Below are positions 1-5,247 of a stretch of DNA of 8,517 nucleotides, piece by piece. The stretch is from Caldifarciminota bacterium. GTDB taxonomy: Bacteria > Hydrothermota > E44-bin80. The first letter of the stretch is position 1. The number at the start of each line of letters is the position of its first letter. The notes under the pieces are model-generated. The model did not search any database. It was not told the DNA's origin and saw nothing but the letters and a program-made list of their open reading frames with translations. The position numbers and the translations under genes are program-made. The DNA lies in the NCBI GenBank assembly GCA_023127905.1, contig JAGMEZ010000629.1, positions 1-8,517 of the forward strand, read 5' to 3'.

Positions 1-27
1 GAAAGATGAGGATAATGGGAAAAATAA

Positions 28-76
28 GATTGCTTCGCAAAAGTTGCGCAAGAAGAGGAGCTCGCAATGACAATTG
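28..76. repeat. Degenerate palindromic interspersed repeat upstream of the channel gene
   Basis: The segment begins GATTGCTTCGC and ends GCTCGCAATGACAATTG, so ATTGC (29-33) and GCAAT (64-68) are inverted ends. Inside, CTTCGCAA (33-40) can pair with TTGCGCAAG (44-52) with one bulged base and a three-base loop. The outline resembles a widespread bacterial interspersed repeat (GATTGCTTCG...CTCGCAATGACA) that I recall from many genomes; that match is from memory. Its right part supplies the AGGAG nearest the channel gene start. Confidence 0.55.
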
Positions 77-99
77 AAAAAGATAATGAAAAACTATAA
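67..99 (+). other. Ten-codon mini-ORF overlapping the channel gene start
   Basis: ATG at 67 opens a ten-codon frame (MTIEKDNEKL) ending with TAA at 97-99, in a different frame from the channel gene. AGGAG at 56-60 is 6 bases before this ATG, a better spacing than for the channel gene's TTG (74) or ATG (86). It could couple translation into the overlapping gene. It may equally be a by-product of the repeat, whose consensus itself contains GCAATGAC. No conservation can be judged from one sequence. Confidence 0.2.
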
Positions 100-1378
100 A
101 TATACAATTATTTCTCGTATTGTAATTCTCATTTCTCTCTTTCCCACCATGATTCTTGGGAAGGTTTATACATTGGGTGAATGTATTGATATGGCGGTAA
201 GGAATAACTATTCAGTTAGACAGAGCATGGATAATATTTCTATATCCCAGGCACAGAACCTCTTGAGTTATTCTGAGATGCTTCCCTATATCAGTGCGAG
301 AAGTTCAGTAACAAGAAGTTCAACAACCTTTGGTCTTGATCCATATTCAGATACTTACTCTACAAATATCTCATTGAATCAAACAGTTTTTGACCTTTCA
401 AGCATATTTGACATAAAAAGCTCACGTATAAATGTAAAAGAAAGTGTTGTATTGTATAAAGCATCTGTTAATGAGATTGAATTCCTGGTTGCAGGTTTTT
501 TCTTTGACTTTCTAAAAAAGAAGAAACTTTTAAATGTAGAAGAATTGGGTTTCAGGGAGAGTGAGGAGAACCTGAGAAAAACAGAGTTAATGTATGATGT
601 GGGAACGATTTCGAAGGTTGACCTTCTCAGGGCTGAAGTGGTAAAAAACCAGTCAGAACTGGACCTTTTAAAGGCTGATAAAGATCTTAAGCTCGCAAAA
701 GCAAACCTTGCATATGCGGTAGGTTTTGATCCTAATATGGATTTTGACATTAAAGAGGATAGTTTTGAAATAAAAAGTTACAGTATAAGTAATTATGATT
801 CATTACTTGATGTGGTAGGAGAGAATAATCTTGAAATTATTGCTGAAAGATTGTCGCTCTCCAGGGGAAAAGCTCAGCTTTCAGCGTCATACTGCAGGTA
901 TCTTCCAGTATTATCTATTTCAGGAAGTTATGGTTACTCTGGAGATAAATTTACATTCTCAAGGGAAGAATGGGACGAAAATGATTCCTGGAGTATTGGT
1001 GCAAGTGTATCTCTTCCTCTTTTTACAGGATTTTCAAGGTCGGCGAATATTAAACAGAATAGAGCATCATTACGGATAAAAGAATTGGGACTTAACGATG
1101 TTGTTTCAAGAAAAGCGATAGAGTTGAAAAAAGCACTGCTTTCAATAGAGGAGGCTCAAAAAGCGTTTATCCTTGCTGAAAAGAATCTCGAGAAAGCAGA
1201 ATTAAGTTACAGGATGACTCAGGAGAAGTATAATTTAGGTGCTGCGACGATTCTTGAGCTTATCGATGCTGAACAGAGCTACGAGCAAGCTCAAGTAACT
1301 GGGATTTCTACTTATTTCGATTTATTGCTTACTTCCTATTATGTTACAAACATACTTGGGGAGAGAATTGTTGATTAA
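74..1378 (+). CDS. TolC-family outer-membrane efflux protein
   Basis: This is an outer-membrane channel of the OEP/TolC family, predicted to form a trimeric beta-barrel with a periplasmic alpha-helical tunnel that gives tripartite exporters their exit duct. A basic, hydrophobic signal peptide spans about residues 1-29, with likely cleavage after MILG. The mature protein opens with the family-typical YTLGECIDMAVRNN. Long amphipathic helices (about 120-215 and 330-415) separated by polar beta-rich segments, including FSISLNQTVFD-like and ASVSLPLFTGF stretches, match the two OEP repeats. The length of 434 residues is normal for the family. The start is uncertain: TTG at 74 has AGGAG at 56-60 but a long 13-base spacer, while ATG at 86 gives a 25-residue signal peptide with little Shine-Dalgarno. 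The adaptor and permease downstream support an ABC-exporter role; the substrate is unknown. Family assignment is firm, exact pairing inferred. Confidence 0.9.
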   Translation: MKKIMKNYKYTIISRIVILISLFPTMILGKVYTLGECIDMAVRNNYSVRQSMDNISISQAQNLLSYSEMLPYISARSSVTRSSTTFGLDPYSDTYSTNISLNQTVFDLSSIFDIKSSRINVKESVVLYKASVNEIEFLVAGFFFDFLKKKKLLNVEELGFRESEENLRKTELMYDVGTISKVDLLRAEVVKNQSELDLLKADKDLKLAKANLAYAVGFDPNMDFDIKEDSFEIKSYSISNYDSLLDVVGENNLEIIAERLSLSRGKAQLSASYCRYLPVLSISGSYGYSGDKFTFSREEWDENDSWSIGASVSLPLFTGFSRSANIKQNRASLRIKELGLNDVVSRKAIELKKALLSIEEAQKAFILAEKNLEKAELSYRMTQEKYNLGAATILELIDAEQSYEQAQVTGISTYFDLLLTSYYVTNILGERIVD

Positions 1379-1393
1379 AGGAGATGGTGGAGA

Positions 1394-2119
1394 ATGAAAA
1401 AACAAAAGGATGGTAAAGTGGATAATAAAAAAGATAAGAAAAAGTCAAAGCTGAGGGAATGGGTTGAGTCGATTATCTGGGCGTTTATCATTGCAATGTT
1501 TATAAGGACGTTTTTTATACAGTCGTTTATGATACCTTCCGGCTCTATGGAACCCACGCTCCTTACCGGTGATTTTCTTCTTGGAAACAAAATGGTTTTT
1601 GGTATCCACATTCCTTTTACAAGAAAGAACATATTTAAATTTAGAGAACCCGGGCGGGGTGAGATTATAATTTTTATACCTCCTTATGTAAAGAAATATT
1701 TTGTGAAGAGATGTATTGCATTAGCCGGGGATACTGTGGAAGTAAAACACAAGGTGCTCTATGTTAATGGTAGAAGACAGTTTGAGCATTATGTGATTCA
1801 TAGAGACCCCAGAGAATTTCCTCCTCTTCCAAATGTTGCCCAAATGGCATACCAGCGGGATTGGGAGGAAGGAGAGTTTCGATTTGTCGGCGGTTACTGT
1901 AGAGATAATTTTGGTCCTGTTGTAGTACCTGAGGGACAAGTTTTTGCCATGGGAGACAACAGGGATAATTCCGATGATTCGCGTTTCTGGGGACCACTCG
2001 AAAATAGAGATATATATGGTAAACCCTTGATTCTTTTCTTTTCCTGGGATAAAACTGTTTCTATATTTAAGGTCTGGGAAGCAGTTAGATGGAGGAGAAT
2101 TCTAAACTTTGCATATTGA
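1394..2119 (+). CDS. lepB: Type I signal peptidase (leader peptidase)
   Basis: This membrane-bound serine/lysine-dyad protease (family S26) cleaves signal peptides from exported proteins on the outer face of the inner membrane. A lysine-rich cytoplasmic N-terminus (residues 1-21) precedes one hydrophobic segment (about 24-42). Box B, IPSGSMEPT, carries the predicted nucleophile Ser51. Box D, FVKRCIALAGD, carries the predicted general base Lys105. Box E is GDNRDNSDDSR (187-197), followed by FWGPL. All catalytic boxes are intact. At 241 residues with one N-terminal membrane segment it is shorter than the two-span E. coli enzyme, and it has a box D-E insertion of the kind seen in many non-enteric Gram-negatives. 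AAAGGAG at 1377-1383 lies 10 bases before the ATG and overlaps the stop of the channel gene, so translation in one operon with it is likely. Placement inside an efflux cluster is uncommon and may be incidental. Confidence 0.95.
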   Translation: MKKQKDGKVDNKKDKKKSKLREWVESIIWAFIIAMFIRTFFIQSFMIPSGSMEPTLLTGDFLLGNKMVFGIHIPFTRKNIFKFREPGRGEIIIFIPPYVKKYFVKRCIALAGDTVEVKHKVLYVNGRRQFEHYVIHRDPREFPPLPNVAQMAYQRDWEEGEFRFVGGYCRDNFGPVVVPEGQVFAMGDNRDNSDDSRFWGPLENRDIYGKPLILFFSWDKTVSIFKVWEAVRWRRILNFAY

Positions 2120-2125
2120 TATAAT
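2117..2125 (+). promoter_or_regulatory. Candidate extended -10 promoter for the adaptor gene
   Basis: TGATATAAT reads as an extended -10 element (TG-n-TATAAT) with a perfect TATAAT at 2120-2125, overlapping the lepB stop codon. No good -35 is visible 17 bases upstream, which extended -10 promoters tolerate. It would start transcription near 2132 and give the adaptor gene a promoter separate from lepB, with the repeat region as its leader. AT-rich intergenic DNA produces such matches by chance. Confidence 0.35.
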
Positions 2126-2130
2126 ATTGA

Positions 2131-2313
2131 ATTCAGAAGGCAGAAGTCAGATTACAGAAAACAGATGCCAGATATCAGATGGCAGAAAACAGACGACAGA
2201 GGACAGAAAACAGAAAACAGAAAACAAAGAACAGATGAAAATAGATAAAGTTCTTATTTTTTTTTCTGACTTCTGAGAACTGACTTCAGACCTCTGATTT
2301 CTGATATCTGAGA
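2131..2313. repeat. CAGA-rich repeat region with inverted second arm
   Basis: The left arm (about 2133-2238) is a run of variants of CAGAAGTCAGA, CAGATGCCAGA and CAGAAAA, including a short 7-base tandem of CAGAAAA near 2204-2226. After a T9 tract (2257-2265) the right arm (2265-2313) carries the complementary theme (CTGACTTCTGAG, CTGATTTCTGATATCTG). Exact inverted pairs include GAAGTCAGA (2143-2151) with TCTGACTTC (2265-2273), and CAGATATCAG (2169-2178) with CTGATATCTG (2301-2310). It fills nearly the whole lepB-adaptor gap and stops 2 bases before the adaptor's Shine-Dalgarno. Similar repeats are familiar from candidate-phylum genomes, from memory. Confidence 0.85.
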
Positions 2314-2327
2314 TAGGAGAAGAGGAA

Positions 2328-3557
2328 ATGAAGAAAAAGATATTTATAGCTGCTGGAATCATAGTTGTTCTTTTAATTATAATTTTATTAAATATTAAGT
2401 TTAAAGGAAAGACAATAACAGTAAAGGTAGAAAAAGTAGAGAGGGGAGAGATTAAATCAGTTGTGTCCGCTCCTGGGAGAGTAAGTCCAAAAAATGAGGT
2501 AAATATTAGCTCTGACATTATGGGAAAGCTAATTAAACTGAACGTTCGTGAAGGAGACCAGGTAAAGAGAGGTAAGATTATTGCAGAACTTGAACGGACA
2601 CGTGAAGAAGCAGCAGTTGAAGTTGCACGCAGTTCATTATATTCGGCAGAAGCAAGTTTCGAATTGAAGAAATCCACATTCAAGAGAAAGGAAAAACTGT
2701 ATGAAAAGTCTCTAATTTCTAAGGAGGAGTTTGAGGTAAGCAAGACGGAGTTCAGGATGGCTGAATTAGCAGTTGATGAGAGAAGAGCAAGTCTAAAGAA
2801 TGCGTTAGAAAATCTGAATAAAACAATTATACGAAGTCCCATTAATGGTGTTGTTACAAGGCTCAATGTAGAGGAAGGCGAAACTGTAGTAACTGGGACA
2901 ATGAATAATCCAGGAACTGTGCTTATGGTTTTGTCAGATCTTTCACAAATGGAGGTAGAATGTGAGGTGGATGAGAGTGACATCGTAGATCTTGAGATAG
3001 ACCAGTTCGCTGAAATAAACGTAGATGCGTTTGGTGATAGCATTTTTGAAGGGCATGTGGTAGAAATTTCTAATGCGGGAAGAACTTCTGGTATGGGGAC
3101 GCAGGAGGAGGTTACAAATTTTGAGGTTAAGGTTACATTTGATAAGACAGATAGCAGATTAAGACCTGGTATGAGTTCAACGGTAGATATTATTTCTGCT
3201 TTAAGGGATAGTGCGTTAAAGATTCCAATCCAGTGTATTGTTGAGAGGGGAAAAGACGAAAAGAAGAAAACAGGGGTCTTTATAATTGAAAATGACAAAG
3301 CAAATTTTCGGGAGATAGAAACTGGCATCTCAAGTGAGATAGATATTGAGATAATTGAGGGTTTGGAAGAGGGTGAAATGGTAGTTTCAGGTCCGTATTC
3401 TGTCCTTTTAAAATTGAAGGATGGTGATAATGTGAAGGTCAAGAAACCCCCGAAGGAAAAGGGGGACAAGGAGAATGAAGAAAAGGACGAAGGTGAAGGG
3501 GGTAAGGAAGAAAAGGGTTCGGGGAGGGGACGGAAAGGGGCAAGGGTAGGTGGATAA
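2328..3557 (+). CDS. MacA/HlyD-type periplasmic adaptor (membrane-fusion protein)
   Basis: This is an inner-membrane-anchored periplasmic adaptor that would link an ABC permease to a TolC-type channel. One membrane segment lies at about residues 5-23. The first half of the biotinyl-lipoyl domain follows (about 58-89, GKLIKLNVREGDQVKRG). A long coiled-coil hairpin (about 92-165) contains the family-typical LYEKSLISKEEF turn. The second lipoyl half begins at RSPINGVV (169-176), then come a beta-barrel (about 205-290) and a membrane-proximal domain (about 295-370). Residues 373-409 form a Lys/Glu/Gly-rich, presumably disordered tail that is not part of the conserved fold. AGGAG (2315-2319) sits 8 bases before the ATG. 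The gene follows lepB across a repeat-filled gap and precedes the permease, so a MacAB-TolC-type exporter is the best reading; RND adaptors share the fold, but the MacB-like neighbour argues for ABC export. Confidence 0.9.
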   Translation: MKKKIFIAAGIIVVLLIIILLNIKFKGKTITVKVEKVERGEIKSVVSAPGRVSPKNEVNISSDIMGKLIKLNVREGDQVKRGKIIAELERTREEAAVEVARSSLYSAEASFELKKSTFKRKEKLYEKSLISKEEFEVSKTEFRMAELAVDERRASLKNALENLNKTIIRSPINGVVTRLNVEEGETVVTGTMNNPGTVLMVLSDLSQMEVECEVDESDIVDLEIDQFAEINVDAFGDSIFEGHVVEISNAGRTSGMGTQEEVTNFEVKVTFDKTDSRLRPGMSSTVDIISALRDSALKIPIQCIVERGKDEKKKTGVFIIENDKANFREIETGISSEIDIEIIEGLEEGEMVVSGPYSVLLKLKDGDNVKVKKPPKEKGDKENEEKDEGEGGKEEKGSGRGRKGARVGG

Positions 3558-3562
3558 TAGAC

Positions 3563-3608
3563 AATGGAAAGAATGCGAAATGGAAAGAGTGAATGAATGC
3601 TTCGCATT
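3563..3608. repeat. Short direct and inverted repeats after the adaptor gene
   Basis: The ten-base AATGGAAAGA occurs at 3563-3572 and 3579-3588. AATGCGAA (3572-3579) is the exact inverse complement of TTCGCATT (3601-3608). A competing small hairpin is possible from AATGC (3596-3600), loop TTC, GCATT (3604-3608). There is no following T-run, so this does not look like a standard factor-independent terminator. Confidence 0.5.
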
Positions 3609-3688
3609 GGAAGTTAGCTCTATGGATTGGAAGTTAACGCTCCACCTACGCCAGAGCTTCGGAGGACAAGTTTGCACTGGAAGTTAAC
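3606..3688. repeat. Three copies of a TTGGAAGTTAAC-like repeat
   Basis: Copies read ATTGGAAGTTAGC (3606-3618), ATTGGAAGTTAAC (3626-3638) and ACTGGAAGTTAAC (3676-3688), with start-to-start distances of 20 and 50 bases. A weaker relative, TTGGTTGGAATTGAC, follows at 3691-3705. Between copies 2 and 3 is a GC-richer segment (GCTCCACCTACGCCAG...GGAGGACAAG, 3638-3670) with CTCC/GGAG ends. It resembles a decayed palindromic interspersed element. Regularly spaced copies could also be protein-binding sites, though the surroundings favour repeat debris. Confidence 0.6.
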
Positions 3689-3706
3689 CTTTGGTTGGAA
3701 TTGACT

Positions 3707-3760
3707 TAGTGATCTCTGCGCTCTTTGCGGTAAAAAATAAGCTAATGTATCCGTGGCTAA
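3707..3760. repeat. Fragment of interspersed repeat next to the permease gene
   Basis: The stretch TAGTGATCTCTGCGCTCTTTGCGGTAAAA followed by TGTATCCGTGGCTAA (3746-3760) resembles two intergenic repeat families that I recall from several environmental lineages; one reads as a spurious peptide containing FFTAKSAE on the minus strand. The last base lies directly beside the permease's AAGGAG (3761-3766). The family assignment is from memory and would need a genome-wide count. Confidence 0.5.
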
Positions 3761-3771
3761 AAGGAGTATAG

Positions 3772-4986
3772 ATGCATATTGGTGAAAGTTTCAGGATAGC
3801 AATCGATGCAATAAGGGCAAATAAACTCAGGTCAATTTTAACAACCGTTGGTATTATTATTGGTGTTATGACTGTTGTTACTGTTGTTTCGCTTATATCA
3901 GGACTAAATAAGAAGGTTACTGAAATGTTCTCATCCATAGGTTCCAATGTGATATACGTTCAGAAGTGGCCCTGGGTACAGACAGGGGATGAATGGTGGA
4001 AATACAGGGGGAGAAAGGATATAACACCTGAAAATGCAGATGCGATTAGAAGACTATGTAGTAATGTAGAACTTGTATCACCACTTGACGGTCGCCATTT
4101 AAAATTAAAATATAAGGATAATAAAACAAATCCAGTTTCTGTTAATGGTGCAACTTCTGAATATCAGAGAATTACTGGTAGGGACCTTGAATCAGGAAGG
4201 TATATTACAGCATTGGATAATACCCATAAAAAACGGGTTTGTGTGATTGGGATGGATATTGTTGAAAATCTTTTCCCAAATGAGGATCCTTTGAATAAGA
4301 CCATAAGAATAAGTTCAGCAAAGTTTATTGTAGTTGGAGTACTTGAGAAGAAAGGTCAGATGTTGGGTCAAAGTATGGATAATGAGGTAATAATTCCTTT
4401 CAGCACTTTCAGGAAATTATTTATTCGCCGTGGAAGGGAAGATATTGCCATTGCCATTCTTGCAAAGGACAAAGATGAAGCAATCGATGAAATACGGGGG
4501 GTTTTAAGAAGGATTCGGAAGGTAAAATCCGGAAAGCCAGATGATTTCTCGATAAATACACAGGATGTTCTTATGGATATGTACAATAAGATTACAGGTG
4601 CTGCGTTTATTGTAATGATTGGCGTTGCTTCGCTGTCTCTCCTTATCGGTGGCATCGGAATTATGAATATTATGCTTGTATCTGTTACAGAAAGGACGAG
4701 GGAGATTGGAATTCGGAAGGCGATTGGTGCACGGTACAAGGATATTCTTTATCAGTTTCTCACTGAAGCAGTGGTTATAAGTGGTTTTGGGGGAGTTATA
4801 GGTATTATCGTAGGGTTTACATTAGCAAGGATTATTTCAGTTGCTTCGAACCTACCTTCTGCAGTTCCTCTCTGGGCAGTGCTTCTTGGTTTTGGTTTTT
4901 CATCAGGAGTGGGTATATTTTTTGGTATTTATCCCGCAAATAAGGCAGCCCGACTCGACCCAGTGGAAGCGCTGAGATACGAGTAA
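3772..4986 (+). CDS. MacB/FtsX-type ABC transporter permease without ATPase domain
   Basis: This is the membrane subunit of a type VII (MacB/LolCDE-like) ABC transporter, thought to couple cytoplasmic ATP hydrolysis to periplasmic movements that drive export through an adaptor and TolC. The protein starts with the family-typical RANKLRSILTTVGIIIGV leading into membrane helix 1 (about 21-45). A periplasmic MacB_PCD-like domain follows (about 50-270). Helices 2-4 lie near 280-303, 329-353 and 366-388, with the conserved cytoplasmic coupling segment ERTREIGIRKAIGAR (307-321) and the C-terminal signature PANKAARLDPVEALRYE. At 404 residues it matches stand-alone permeases; full MacB is about 650 residues because of a fused ABC ATPase, and no Walker motif occurs here. 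AAGGAG (3761-3766) is 5 bases before the ATG. An ATPase partner must be encoded elsewhere if the complex is functional. Confidence 0.93.
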   Translation: MHIGESFRIAIDAIRANKLRSILTTVGIIIGVMTVVTVVSLISGLNKKVTEMFSSIGSNVIYVQKWPWVQTGDEWWKYRGRKDITPENADAIRRLCSNVELVSPLDGRHLKLKYKDNKTNPVSVNGATSEYQRITGRDLESGRYITALDNTHKKRVCVIGMDIVENLFPNEDPLNKTIRISSAKFIVVGVLEKKGQMLGQSMDNEVIIPFSTFRKLFIRRGREDIAIAILAKDKDEAIDEIRGVLRRIRKVKSGKPDDFSINTQDVLMDMYNKITGAAFIVMIGVASLSLLIGGIGIMNIMLVSVTERTREIGIRKAIGARYKDILYQFLTEAVVISGFGGVIGIIVGFTLARIISVASNLPSAVPLWAVLLGFGFSSGVGIFFGIYPANKAARLDPVEALRYE

Positions 4987-5041
4987 AAAGATTGGATGTA
5001 GGATGCAAATTGCGATGGATAATTACAGTATGGGTGTGAAT

Positions 5042-5081
5042 CGGAGAATGGGAGTGTCGGAGAAACGGAGAAACAGACGAG
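5042..5081. repeat. CGGAGAAA-type short tandem repeat
   Basis: CGGAGAATG, GGAGTGT, CGGAGAAA, CGGAGAAAC and AGACGAGG follow one another as imperfect 7-9 base units in the gap between the permease and the regulator. The minus strand reads as a serine/proline-rich spurious peptide (FSVSPTLPFSDS), a type I recall as typical of intergenic repeat families. The rest of the gap (4987-5247) shows no gene and no convincing terminator. Confidence 0.55.
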
Positions 5082-5165
5082 GATAAAGGATAAAAAAAGC
5101 TCCGCTGTAATTAAAGATTTCCTGCCCCCCGGTGACAAAAACCGAAACCAGATAATAAAAAATTC

Positions 5166-5202
5166 TTGCATTTCCTTCTTTCTTTTGGTATGCTCATGCA
5201 TA
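5166..5202 (+). promoter_or_regulatory. Candidate promoter upstream of the large regulator
   Basis: TTGCAT (5166-5171) and TATGCT (5189-5194) are 17 bases apart, and TGG before the second gives an extended -10. An inverted repeat, TATGC (5189-5193), loop TCAT, GCATA (5198-5202), overlaps the -10 and the expected start point and could be an operator. The matches to consensus are moderate (3/6 and 4/6), so this is only a candidate. It would give a leader of about 45 bases. Confidence 0.3.
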
Positions 5203-5247
5203 AAATAAACGGTAAGATGGTGAGCACCTTATTTAATATTTTGAGAA

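Noticed and set aside
1..70. Frame open from the window start to TGA at 68-70 as the tail of an upstream gene
   Set aside because: It could be the end of a gene lying before position 1, but the visible residues are just a translation of the palindromic repeat, and only about 22 codons are present.
379..750. Minus-strand open frame inside the channel gene
   Set aside because: It lies entirely antisense to conserved OEP helices, with no recognisable domain and no independent start signals.
2240..2275. Factor-independent terminator at the T9 tract
   Set aside because: No compact GC-rich stem lies directly before the T-run; the surrounding pairing is AT-rich and spread over long arms.
2131..2313. 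CRISPR array
   Set aside because: The CAGA-type units are short and variable, with no constant repeat and unique spacers of equal length, and no cas genes are nearby.
2147..3607. A 486-codon open frame on the minus strand covering the whole adaptor gene
   Set aside because: It is serine/proline-rich, antisense to a clearly recognisable adaptor, starts and ends in intergenic repeat sequence, and shows no domain. It is a by-product of purine-rich coding DNA.
3695..3748. Promoter for the permease gene using TTGACT (3701-3706)
   Set aside because: No acceptable -10 lies at 16-18 bases spacing; the A-rich stretch at 3731-3740 is too far downstream.
3684..3947. Minus-strand open frame across the permease start
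   Set aside because: Its N-terminal part is antisense to the permease and its C-terminal part (containing FFTAKSAE) is the translation of an interspersed repeat.
4929..5201. Minus-strand open frame in the gap before the regulator
   Set aside because: It reads the CGGAGAAA repeat and the permease 3' end in antisense, has low-complexity serine/proline composition and no domain.
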